Origin: Planctomycetota bacterium
GTDB lineage: Bacteria > Planctomycetota > UBA1135 > UBA2386
Reading direction: 5' to 3'
DNA length: 64,000 bases
Assembly (NCBI GenBank): GCA_016713175.1
Contig: JADJPQ010000016.1
Span: 7,501-71,500, forward strand
The translations under genes were made by a program, and so were the position numbers. Of this stretch, positions 50,392-58,704 are shown piece after piece. The stretch's first letter is position 1. Each line of letters begins with the position of its first letter. The notes below the pieces were generated by a model. It did not search any database, had not been told where the DNA came from, and worked only from the letters and a program-made list of their open reading frames with translations.

Positions 50392-52704
50392 TCAGGGTCG
50401 CGCCACGCGTTCGAACGCCTTGGCGTCGATCCAGCCGACCGAGTCCGCCCGCCGCACGCGGGCCCAGCGCGGCGAGCACTCCAGCACGTCGATCGTCTGG
50501 CCGGGCGGCAACACGCCGATGGCGTTCGCGCGCTCGTGCGGTTCGGCCAGCAGCCGGACGCCGTCGCGCAGCACGACGGCGCGTTCGCCATGCGGCCCGA
50601 GCGCGAAGTTCGCGGTGACGGCGCCGCAGGCCAGCCCCAGCGCCAGCAGTGTGCCGCCCACCATCGTCCGTCGGCGCCGCCACAGCAACAGCAGCCCGCC
50701 GAGTTGCAGCGCGCCGGCGAGCACGAACGCGGGCTCGAAGCCGAAGGCCACCGCGCCCGCGATCGCCGCCTCGGCGGCGACGGTGGCCAGGGCGCGCGGT
50801 GCCCGGTCGGCCAGGCCGAGTTGCCGCTGCACCAGGCGCAGGTTGGCGCGCGACTCGAAGTGCATCGGCTGCACGCGCAAGGCCCGTTCGTACCAGAGCA
50901 CGGCTTCGGCGGGTCGGTCGAGGCGATGGGCGCAGGCGGCGAGATCGAAGCACAGCGCCGCGGCATCGTGGTCGCCGGCAGCGAGGGCGCGGGCATAGAG
51001 TTCGTGCGCGCGGGCGGCATCGCCGGATGCGAGCAGGTGCGCGGCCTCGGTGGTTGGATCGCTCGGGAGCTGAGGCAGGACGGTCCACACCGGCGTCGCT
51101 GCGACCGCGGCCAGCAGTGCCGCTGCTGCCGGCGCGCCGGGCCGCCGTCGTCGCTCGTGTTCGCGGACCTGCCGGTCGACCGCGGCGGCGAGGGTCAGCA
51201 CGGCGGCATCGCCCGGTGGTGCGGCATCGGCACCAAAGCGCGGCGCCGCGAGTTCGTCGAGCAGCGTGTCGAGCCCTACCGCCAATGCCGGATCGACGCC
51301 GATGGCGGCGAGGTGCTGCGGCAGCCTCGGACCGACCACCGCGGCCTCGGCGCAGTCGAGCCACCTCGCCACGCAGGTGACGACGGCGGCCGCGCGATCG
51401 TGGCCAGGGGTCGCCAGCGCGCGTTGCAGCGCGCGCAGCGCCGTGCGCCGCCGGCGCCGCCGCAGGCGTTCGGGTCGCTGGCGCGCTCGCCGTTGCAGCC
51501 AGACGAACAGGCCGAACAACAGCCAGGGGGCTGCGAGCCAGCCGACGACCGCGGCCGGCGATGGCGGCGTCGAGGCCGCGAACGTCGGCGTCGGCCCGGT
51601 GACGGCGAACCGACGCACCGGCAGCGGTCCGAACAGCACATCGACCCCCGGCACCGGTGCGTTGACCTGGTCCGGGATCGGCGGGGCGGTGGCCCCGGTG
51701 CCGCTGCTGCGGGTGGCGTGGTCGCCGCCGCCCGCATCGAGCGAGTGCGAGCCGTCGGCCGCCGGCGCAACGGCGATGCCGATCGGAGTGCTCGCCGCGA
51801 CCTCGTAGGCGGCCGAATCGGGCGCGAAGAACGGCACCGCGAGCGGCGGGAGCGCGTGCGCCCCGGACTGTCGCGCGGCCAGTTCGTAGATCGCCTGGTG
51901 CCGGCCCGGTTCCGCCTGCTCGCGCACCCCGCGCACCCAGAAGCCGGGCAGGTCGGCGAGCGTCGGCGCGCGGAACGGCCGCAGATCGCCGTCGCCGGTC
52001 ACGGTCAGGGTCATCTGCACCGTGTCGCCGACCCGCACCGTGGGCGGCGCCTGCAGTTCGGCTTGCACGGCGATCCGACCGACGAGACCACTGAAATCGG
52101 CGGGCCGACCGTCGGTCGGCAGCGCCAGCACCTCGACGTTCACGCCCCGGCTGTCGCAGCGAACGTCCTCCCGGTCGGCCGGCCGCCGCTCGCCGAGGAA
52201 GTCCTCGACGAAGCGTGCGGCCCAGGCGAACTCCAGGCTCGCCGGACGAAGCGAGAACGTGCCGGCGCGTCTGGCGACGAGGTGATGCACCAGTTCGAAC
52301 CGGGCGAAGGTCTCGCCCTGGCGCTGTTCGTCGGCGAGCCGGCGCAGCGGGGTGACGGCGCCGTCGACCACGGCGGTCGCGGTCGTCGCCTGGTCCGTGG
52401 CCGCCGGGGCACCGAGCGACTCGAAGCCGTCGAGCGGATCGCGGCACGGCGTGGTCAGCCGGATGGCGAGATCGGTCCGCTGGCGGAACAGCTGGATCAA
52501 CTGTTCGCGCCACAGGCGCTGCTCCAGTCGCACGTCCACCGTCACCGCGATCTTCTGGCCGACGAAGGCGCGCGCCGGATCGCAGCGCACTGCGATCACG
52601 GCGCGGTCGCCGACCCCGGGAACTGCGGCAGGCTGGGGCACCGGCAGCTGCGCCAGCAGCGTCGTCGGTGCCAGCAACGACAGAAGGAACGAGCGGGTCT
52701 TCAC
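50392..52704 (-). CDS. BatD-like protein fused to TPR and SH3 domains
   Basis: A 770-residue membrane protein. Signal peptide (SFLLSLLAPTTLLAQ), BatD-type tandem beta domains (about 20-330; for example VGDTVQMTLTVTGDGDLRPF and LPGFWVRGVREQ), a membrane helix (VVGWLAAPWLLFGLFVWLQ), an Arg-rich cytoplasmic segment, TPR repeats (about 560-630), further hydrophobic helices, and a C-terminal bacterial SH3 domain (VVLRDGVRLLAEPHERANAI, ending VGWIDAKAFERV). In typical Bat operons the TPR (BatE) and SH3 parts are separate, so this looks like a BatD-BatE fusion. Start GTG overlaps the BatC stop (GTGA). Last gene of the operon. Confidence 0.82.
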   Translation of the reverse strand: MKTRSFLLSLLAPTTLLAQLPVPQPAAVPGVGDRAVIAVRCDPARAFVGQKIAVTVDVRLEQRLWREQLIQLFRQRTDLAIRLTTPCRDPLDGFESLGAPAATDQATTATAVVDGAVTPLRRLADEQRQGETFARFELVHHLVARRAGTFSLRPASLEFAWAARFVEDFLGERRPADREDVRCDSRGVNVEVLALPTDGRPADFSGLVGRIAVQAELQAPPTVRVGDTVQMTLTVTGDGDLRPFRAPTLADLPGFWVRGVREQAEPGRHQAIYELAARQSGAHALPPLAVPFFAPDSAAYEVAASTPIGIAVAPAADGSHSLDAGGGDHATRSSGTGATAPPIPDQVNAPVPGVDVLFGPLPVRRFAVTGPTPTFAASTPPSPAAVVGWLAAPWLLFGLFVWLQRRARQRPERLRRRRRRTALRALQRALATPGHDRAAAVVTCVARWLDCAEAAVVGPRLPQHLAAIGVDPALAVGLDTLLDELAAPRFGADAAPPGDAAVLTLAAAVDRQVREHERRRRPGAPAAAALLAAVAATPVWTVLPQLPSDPTTEAAHLLASGDAARAHELYARALAAGDHDAAALCFDLAACAHRLDRPAEAVLWYERALRVQPMHFESRANLRLVQRQLGLADRAPRALATVAAEAAIAGAVAFGFEPAFVLAGALQLGGLLLLWRRRRTMVGGTLLALGLACGAVTANFALGPHGERAVVLRDGVRLLAEPHERANAIGVLPPGQTIDVLECSPRWARVRRADSVGWIDAKAFERVARP

Positions 52705-53510
52705 CAGTCCTGCTCCACGGCGGCGCTGTTCGCATCGCGTAGCGCGGAGCGAACGCCGCGCTTCTCGTTCTCGGCCGCCGCGAGGCGCTGCAGCACCGCC
52801 TGCAGCTCGAACGGCGTCAGCCGGTCGGCGCCGGGTTGCGGCAGTTCCTGCTCGATCTGCTTGGGTTGTTCCGGCGGTTCCGGCTGGTCCGGGTCTTTCT
52901 CGCGCTGCTGGTCGCGTTGCTGCTGATCGCGCTGCCGCACCAGCTCGTGGCGCACCGCCAGCACCCGTTCGGCGTTGCGGGTCGCAGCCGGCCAGTGGCG
53001 GTCGATCTGCAGCAGGCTCGCGGTCTCGAACGCGCGCGCGGCGTCGGTGGCCGCGCGGATCGCGCGGTCGTATGCCCCCGGATCGGCGCCCGGCAGCTTC
53101 GCCTGCCGCGCCGCGATCTGGCAGCGCGTGAACCCGACCAGTCCCTGCACGAAGGCGCGCACCGCCGCCGCATCCGCGCGCAGCGCGAGCTTCTCGGCGG
53201 TCGCTTCGGCGTCGACGCCATCGCCCGCGGCCAGGGCCGCGGCGAGGCGGACGTGCAACAGCGTCGGTGGTGCCGCGTCGAGTTGCGCCTCGGCCTGGCG
53301 CAGGAGTTGGAGTGCATTTGCGGCATCGCCGGCGCGCAGCGCCGCGAGCCCCGCGAGCCAGGCGTCGGGAACGGCCGTCCACACCCAGGGGGCGTCGTTC
53401 GCGTCGGCGCCGTCGCCGGCTGGCAGCGGCGTGAACGCCACGGGCGCGAGCGCGACCGCGGTCAGCAGCGCGACGACGGCAGGCCATGGTCCGAGGCGCC
53501 AGCGGGTCAT
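52701..53510 (-). CDS. BatC-like TPR protein
   Basis: A 269-residue protein with a leader (AVVALLTAVALAPVAFTP), TPR-like helices (about 45-180) and a Gln/Glu/Pro/Asp-rich low-complexity tail (QRDQQQRDQQREKDPDQPEP and following), the usual layout of BatC. It is thought to hold together the Bat membrane complex. ATG overlaps the BatB stop (ATGA). Confidence 0.75.
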   Translation of the reverse strand: MTRWRLGPWPAVVALLTAVALAPVAFTPLPAGDGADANDAPWVWTAVPDAWLAGLAALRAGDAANALQLLRQAEAQLDAAPPTLLHVRLAAALAAGDGVDAEATAEKLALRADAAAVRAFVQGLVGFTRCQIAARQAKLPGADPGAYDRAIRAATDAARAFETASLLQIDRHWPAATRNAERVLAVRHELVRQRDQQQRDQQREKDPDQPEPPEQPKQIEQELPQPGADRLTPFELQAVLQRLAAAENEKRGVRSALRDANSAAVEQDW

Positions 53511-54586
53511 CCGACACCTCCGCGGCGCCGCCAGCGCGCGAACCGGCGCTGCGGCAGCAGCAATTCGGCCAGCAACGCCAGCAGGCCGAGCAACAGCGGC
53601 GCCTGGAAGCCCTGGGCGAGGGTCGCCTCGCCGGCGGCGTCGGTCGGGGCGAGTTCCGGCAACACGCCGCGCTCGTACGCCGCGACGAGCGGCGCCGCGG
53701 TCGCGATCGCGTCGACGTAGACCCCGTCGCCGCCGGCGACCAGCGCGCGCAGGCTCTGCGCGTCGAGCCGCGTCAGCACGTCGTTGCCGGCGCGATCGCG
53801 CAGGAACGTCTGCCGGCCGTCCGGCCCGCGGACCGTGATCTTGCTGCCGAGGGCCGAACCGACGCCGATGCAATGCACGCGCACGCCGCGGGCGCGCGCG
53901 CGTTCGGCGGCGGCGCGTCCCGAACCGCTCGGGTCCTCGCCGTCGGTCACCAGCAACAGGGCGCCGTCGAGCGGTGGGACGGCGTCCGTCGCCGTCGGGT
54001 TGCGCCCCGCCGCGAGCGCGGCGACGCCGGCATCGATCGCGGCGGCCAGGTCGGTGCCGCCGAGCGGAACGTCCGCCGGGTCGGCGGTGCGCGCGATCTC
54101 GACCAGCGCGTCGACGTCGGTCGTCAACGGCACGCGCAGCCGTGCCTGTCCGGCGAACACGACCAGCGCGATGCGGTCGCCGCGCGCCCGTTCGCCGAGT
54201 TCAGCGATTGCCTGCTGCGCGAACGCGAGCCGGTGGGGCTGCAGGTCGCCGGCCAGCATCGAGCGCGACACGTCGAGGCAGATGCACAGGTCCGCGGCCG
54301 GTGGGCTCGCCGCCGCGCGGCCGATGGGGAGTCGCGGCTGCATGCCGGCGAGCACCACGCACGCCAGTCCGACGATCGCGGTGCGTGCGCGCAGGCGCGT
54401 CCAGCCGGCGCTGCGTTCGGCGGCCAGCACGCCCGCGCGCGGCCCGATCACACGCTCGACGCGTCGGTGTCGGCGTTGCGCCTGGATCGCCAGCAGCCAC
54501 GCCAGCAGGGCGACGCCACCGAAGGCGAACGCTGCCTCCGGCGCACCGAACCAGTCGGACCCGGGTGTGACTGGCGCGCCGATCAC
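53507..54586 (-). CDS. BatB-like von Willebrand factor A membrane protein
   Basis: A 359-residue protein. Two N-terminal hydrophobic segments flank the basic loop, then a VWA domain with a MIDAS motif (CICLDVSRSM) and a later Thr in GGTDLAAAID, and a C-terminal membrane helix (PLLLGLLALLAELLLP). BatA and BatB form a membrane complex reported to aid survival under oxygen or stress. GTG start overlaps the BatA stop (GTGA). Confidence 0.85.
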   Translation of the reverse strand: MIGAPVTPGSDWFGAPEAAFAFGGVALLAWLLAIQAQRRHRRVERVIGPRAGVLAAERSAGWTRLRARTAIVGLACVVLAGMQPRLPIGRAAASPPAADLCICLDVSRSMLAGDLQPHRLAFAQQAIAELGERARGDRIALVVFAGQARLRVPLTTDVDALVEIARTADPADVPLGGTDLAAAIDAGVAALAAGRNPTATDAVPPLDGALLLVTDGEDPSGSGRAAAERARARGVRVHCIGVGSALGSKITVRGPDGRQTFLRDRAGNDVLTRLDAQSLRALVAGGDGVYVDAIATAAPLVAAYERGVLPELAPTDAAGEATLAQGFQAPLLLGLLALLAELLLPQRRFARWRRRGGVG

Positions 54587-55599
54587 GGCAAGCCCTCCGA
54601 CAACGTGGCGGCCCCGAGCAGGCCGAGTGCCCAGAGCCCGAGCCCGGCGAGCACGAACGGCAGGAAGCGGTCGATGTAGGCGTAGCGCGGTTCGGCGAAC
54701 GCCGATCGCTCGAGTTCGTCGATGCGCTCGTAGACCCGCGCCACCGCGCGGCCGTCGCGAGCGGTGAAGAACGCGCCGCCGGTGCGTTCGGCGATTGCGC
54801 GCACGGGGCCGTTGTCGAGTTCGAGCCAGCGGCCATCGGGCGCCTGCCGGCCGATGCCGGCGACGATGGTGTAGACCCGCACGCCGAGTTCCTGGCACAA
54901 CGTCGCCGCCTTGGCCTCGGTGATCTCCTCGGGTCGGTCGGCGCGGGCGACGTTCTCCTCGCCGTCGGTCAGCAGTACGACCACCCGCGACGTCGACGTG
55001 CTCTTGCGCAGGGCGAGCGCGCAGCGTGCGACCGCCGTGCCGATGCCGGTGGCGTCCTCGTCGCCGTCGGCGGTGACGTGCCGGATCGCTGCCAGCATGG
55101 TCTGCAGACTGCCGTGGTCGGCGGTCGGCGGACACACCAGATCGGGATAGCGCGCGAACGTGACCAGGCCGATGCGGTCGTCGGGCCGGCGCTCGATGAA
55201 GTCGCGCGCTGCCGCGCGGGTGATCTCGAGGCGCGAGCGGCCGGGCTCGAGGTCGTCGGCGGTCGTCGACGACGACACGTCGATGCACAGCAGCACGTCG
55301 AGGCCCTGTCGTTGCAACGGCAGCGCCCGCCGTTCCTGCGGCCAGGCCAAGGCGAACGTCAGCGACAAGGCCGCCAGCGTCAGCAGCGTCCGCGGCAGGA
55401 ACCGCAACCGTTGCCGCCAGGAACGCGGCAACGGGGTCGGTCGACCTCGGGAATCGCGGCGCAGCAGTTCGGCGGGCGCGAAGCGTACCGCCGGCGCGCG
55501 GGCGCCCAGCAGCGCGGCGACCAGCGCGACGGGGGCCAGCAGCAGGGCCCACGGGCTCGCCAGCACCAGGCCGGTCCACGATTCGAGCCAGTGGTTCAT
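54583..55599 (-). CDS. BatA-like von Willebrand factor A membrane protein
   Basis: A 338-residue protein with two N-terminal membrane segments (VLASPWALLLAPVALVAALL; LLTLAALSLTFALAW), a VWA domain with MIDAS (VLLCIDVSSST, and Thr/Asp residues in EDATGIGTAVARC, LTDGEENVA), and a C-terminal membrane helix. Strong ribosome-binding site (GGAGGATC). Overlaps both neighbours by four bases. Confidence 0.85.
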   Translation of the reverse strand: MNHWLESWTGLVLASPWALLLAPVALVAALLGARAPAVRFAPAELLRRDSRGRPTPLPRSWRQRLRFLPRTLLTLAALSLTFALAWPQERRALPLQRQGLDVLLCIDVSSSTTADDLEPGRSRLEITRAAARDFIERRPDDRIGLVTFARYPDLVCPPTADHGSLQTMLAAIRHVTADGDEDATGIGTAVARCALALRKSTSTSRVVVLLTDGEENVARADRPEEITEAKAATLCQELGVRVYTIVAGIGRQAPDGRWLELDNGPVRAIAERTGGAFFTARDGRAVARVYERIDELERSAFAEPRYAYIDRFLPFVLAGLGLWALGLLGAATLSEGLP

Positions 55600-56444
55600 C
55601 GATCCTCCGGCACGGCCGCGACGGCGGCGCGCAGGGCGTCGAGCAGGCGGGCGCGTTCGTCGGCGGCCAGCGTCCGGCCGGCAAACTTGACGTCGTCGAG
55701 CAGCGCCTCGGCCGCCGTCGCGAACGCGGCGGGCTGCGGCGCTGCGGCCTGCCGGGCCAGGTCGCCCGCCTGCCGCAGGATCCGCGTGGCCGCGATCGCC
55801 TCGGCGCGTCGTTCGGCCGGCGTCGTCGGCACCGTCGCGGCCAGCACGGCGATCTCGGCCTGCAGTCGTCGGCGCGGCCGCGGCGCCGCCTGCCGCCGAT
55901 GCCAGGCGCGCAGCCCCAGCAGCGCGCCCCCGGCGAGTGCCGCGGCAATCAGTGCGAACAGCAGCAGGCGGGCCAGCTGCCGTTGCCCGGCGCGCACGGC
56001 GAGCGGCGGCGGCGGCAGCAGCTCGAGGGCGCCCGCATCGCCGGCGGGCAGGCACGAGTCCACCAGCAGCGTCAGCGGCGTCTCCGACTTCGGCAGCAGC
56101 GTCGCCGCGCCGAGCTGGAACGCGAACGCGCGGCAGTGCCTGGTCTCGATCGTGGTGTCGCCGTCGGCCGTCGTGGTCGTCGCGAGCACGTCGACCACCA
56201 GGGGTGCGAGCACCTCGTCCGACCACGGCGGCGCGGGCGCGCTGCGGGCCCACCGGCGCACGACATCGAGTTCGAAGGCCTTGCCGAACTCGACGCTGCC
56301 GGCGGCGGCGCCGCCGCGGAGCACCACGGTGATTGCGGGCGCCGACGATGGCTCCTGCGCCCGGGCGGGCGTTGGCGCGGCCAGCGCGACCACCAGGCCC
56401 GCCAGCGGAGCCGTCAGCGCAGCCATCCGGCGCGCGCCGATCAC
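55596..56444 (-). CDS. Membrane protein of the MoxR/Bat operon, family unknown
   Basis: A 282-residue protein starting with GTG overlapping the DUF58 stop (GTGA). Leader (LTAPLAGLVVALAAPTPARAQ), a beta-rich extracytoplasmic domain of about 120 residues (FGKAFELDVVRRWARS, RHCRAFAFQLGAATLLPK), one membrane helix (LLLFALIAAALAGGALLGL) and a basic helical cytoplasmic tail. The position, between DUF58 and BatA, is commonly filled by a DUF4381- or BatD-like membrane protein, but I see no clear family motif. Confidence 0.75.
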   Translation of the reverse strand: MIGARRMAALTAPLAGLVVALAAPTPARAQEPSSAPAITVVLRGGAAAGSVEFGKAFELDVVRRWARSAPAPPWSDEVLAPLVVDVLATTTTADGDTTIETRHCRAFAFQLGAATLLPKSETPLTLLVDSCLPAGDAGALELLPPPPLAVRAGQRQLARLLLFALIAAALAGGALLGLRAWHRRQAAPRPRRRLQAEIAVLAATVPTTPAERRAEAIAATRILRQAGDLARQAAAPQPAAFATAAEALLDDVKFAGRTLAADERARLLDALRAAVAAVPEDR

Positions 56445-57412
56445 CGCCGCGCTCCCCGCCGTTGGCGCGCCGCAAACAGCCGCAGGATCGGGCCGGCGAT
56501 CGCGTTGTCGTCCGGCACGCGCGGCACCGGCACGTCCATGACGTCGACGCGCGCGCGGCGCAGCAGCCCGTCGATCCAATCGCGCCAGGCGGCGATGCGG
56601 GCGGCGTAGTCGCGACGGACGACGGCGCTGCCGAAGTCGATCGTCGCGCGCCGGCCGGTCTCCGGATCGATCGTGTCGAGCAGGCCCGCGCCCTCGCGGT
56701 GCAGGAGCTCCGCGTCGAGTTCGGGGGCCAGCACGCGCACCGCGACGACGTCGTGGTGGCGGGCGCACAGCTGCAGGGCGCGGCGGAACCGTTCCGGGTC
56801 GCTGCCGACGTCGAGGAAGTCGGACAGCACGAACACGACCGCGTGCCGGCGGGTCGATCGCGCGGCGAACTCGAGGGCGCCGGCGACGTCGGTGCGCGCG
56901 GTGCTGCCGGGCAGGGCCAGGCAGTCGCGGACGATGCGCAGCACGTGCCGCATCCCTTTGCCCGCCGGCACCACCTTCTCGATCCGTGCGGCGAACGCCA
57001 GCAGGCCGACCTTGTCGTCGTTGTGCGTCGCCGACAGCGCCAGGCAGGCGGCGATCCGCGCGGCCGTCTGGCGCACCGACCAGGCGGCGAAGCCGCCCTC
57101 GACCATCGAGGCCGACAGGTCGAGCAGCAGGTGCATCGTCAGGTCGCGTTCCTCGACGTAGGTGCGCACGAACGGCCGGCCCATGCGCGCCGTGACCGCA
57201 TGGTCGACGGACCGCGGATCGTCGCCCTCGACGTAGTCGCGGATGGTGTCGAACTCGATGCCGCTGCCGCGGAACACCGACTGGTAGCCGCCGGCCATCA
57301 CGCCCGACACGAGCCGTTCGCTCTGCGCCTCGATGCGCCGCACCAGGGCCAGCAGTCCGGCCAGGTCGAGGCCGTCGCCGAGGTCCTGGTGCATCCGCGC
57401 GGCGTCGGTCAT
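56441..57412 (-). CDS. DUF58 domain protein (MoxR-associated)
   Basis: A 323-residue cytosolic protein. The DUF58 motif is clear (FDTIRDYVEGDDPRSVDHAV), followed by a degenerate VWA fold (LTMHLLLDLSASM, FVLSDFLDVGSDPERF). DUF58 proteins always accompany MoxR ATPases and probably present a client to them. ATG overlaps the MoxR stop (ATGA). Confidence 0.9.
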   Translation of the reverse strand: MTDAARMHQDLGDGLDLAGLLALVRRIEAQSERLVSGVMAGGYQSVFRGSGIEFDTIRDYVEGDDPRSVDHAVTARMGRPFVRTYVEERDLTMHLLLDLSASMVEGGFAAWSVRQTAARIAACLALSATHNDDKVGLLAFAARIEKVVPAGKGMRHVLRIVRDCLALPGSTARTDVAGALEFAARSTRRHAVVFVLSDFLDVGSDPERFRRALQLCARHHDVVAVRVLAPELDAELLHREGAGLLDTIDPETGRRATIDFGSAVVRRDYAARIAAWRDWIDGLLRRARVDVMDVPVPRVPDDNAIAGPILRLFAARQRRGARR

Positions 57413-58410
57413 GGCATCGGAACGGTGTCGAGCAGCGTCTGCACGATGGCCTCGGAATCGAGCCCTTCGGCCTCGGCTTCGAAGGTCGTCACGACGCGGT
57501 GCCGCAGCACTTCCATCGCCACGCGCTTGACGTCCTTGGGGGTCACGTAGCCGCGCCCGTCGAGGAACGCGCGGGCGCGGGCGGCCTGGGTCAGCGCGAT
57601 CGACGCGCGCGGGCTGGCGCCGTAGAGGATCATGGGGCCCAGCTTCGCCAGGCCGTGTTGCGCCGGTTCACGGGTCGCGAACACCAGATCGAGCACGTAG
57701 CCGCGCACCAGTTCGTCGACGTGGATCTCGTCCAGCACGGCGCGTGCGCGCACCACCTGCTGCGGCGTCGCGACGGCGCGCACCTTCGGGCGCTGCGTGT
57801 TCGACGCGATGCGCTGCACGATCAGGTCCTCCTCGGCGCGCGACGGGTAGCGGACCACGACCTTGAGCATGAAGCGGTCGATCTGTGCCTCGGGCAGCAC
57901 GTAGGTGCCCTCCTGCTCGACCGGGTTCTGGGTCGCCAGCACCAGGAACGGATCCGGCAGCCGCCGGGTCTCGCCGGCCAACGTGACCTGCCGTTCCTGC
58001 ATCGCCTCGAGCAACGCCGACTGCACCTTCGCGGGTGCGCGGTTGATCTCGTCGGCGAGCACGAAGTTGGCGAACACCGGACCCTCGCGCACCGTCCAGG
58101 TGCCGGTCGGCTGGCTGAACACCTGCGTGCCGAGCAGGTCGGACGGCAGCAGGTCGGGCGTGAACTGGATGCGATGGAACGTGCCGCCCAGCGCCGTCGC
58201 CAGCGTCTGCACCGCGAGCGACTTGGCGAGACCGGGCAGGCCTTCGAGCAGCACGTGGCCGTCGGCAAGCAGGCCGATCAGCAGGCTGTCCACCAGTTCG
58301 CGCTGGCCGACGAGCAGCCGTTCGACCTCGCGGACGACATCGTGCAGGAACGCGATCTCGGCACGCAGCCGGGCGGGATCGAGCCGCGTCGCGGCCTTGG
58401 CTTCACTCAT
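57409..58410 (-). CDS. MoxR family AAA+ ATPase
   Basis: A 333-residue ATPase, first gene of the seven-gene Bat operon. Walker A is GLPGLAKS, Walker B NFVLADEINRAPAKVQSALL, sensor 1 is in FLVLATQNPVEQEGTY, and the arginine finger region is LPEAQIDRFMLK. MoxR ATPases act as chaperones that insert or activate metal-dependent or VWA-domain client proteins, here presumably the BatA/BatB complex. It is divergent from the thioredoxin-fold gene across a 294-base gap. Confidence 0.95.
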   Translation of the reverse strand: MSEAKAATRLDPARLRAEIAFLHDVVREVERLLVGQRELVDSLLIGLLADGHVLLEGLPGLAKSLAVQTLATALGGTFHRIQFTPDLLPSDLLGTQVFSQPTGTWTVREGPVFANFVLADEINRAPAKVQSALLEAMQERQVTLAGETRRLPDPFLVLATQNPVEQEGTYVLPEAQIDRFMLKVVVRYPSRAEEDLIVQRIASNTQRPKVRAVATPQQVVRARAVLDEIHVDELVRGYVLDLVFATREPAQHGLAKLGPMILYGASPRASIALTQAARARAFLDGRGYVTPKDVKRVAMEVLRHRVVTTFEAEAEGLDSEAIVQTLLDTVPMP

Positions 58411-58704
58411 GGGTCGATTTGGCGCGAGGCCTCGGGCGGCCTGGGGACGGCGCCAGGATGCCGGCGTCCGACGCCGTGCTCAAGGCCGGGTTTGGGGCTT
58501 TCGCGAGCGTCCGGAGGCGACGGCGGCCCGGTTGTGCCCGGGCGCGCACACGATTGCTTCGCCAGCGTAGCAACAAGGCGGGGCAGCGGGCCGCGGCGGA
58601 CGAACTCGGTGCAACGAGGGTGCGCGAGCCGCTCGCCGCTGCGTCGCCGACCCGCTAACGTCGCCAGCCACGGCCGCACGGCCGCTCGATTCGAGGCTCA
58701 AACG
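58411..58704. other. Divergent intergenic region
   Basis: 294 bases between the MoxR operon and the thioredoxin-fold gene. No gene seen. A TAACGT box at 58656-58661 is a weak candidate -10 for the rightward gene; its leader contains CGAGG before the ATG. No clear promoter could be assigned to the MoxR operon. Confidence 0.4.

Noticed and set aside
49031..52735. 1234-codon minus-strand frame
   Set aside because: Runs through BatD in another frame and antisense to TlpA; sequence is almost only Arg, Gly, Ala and Pro.
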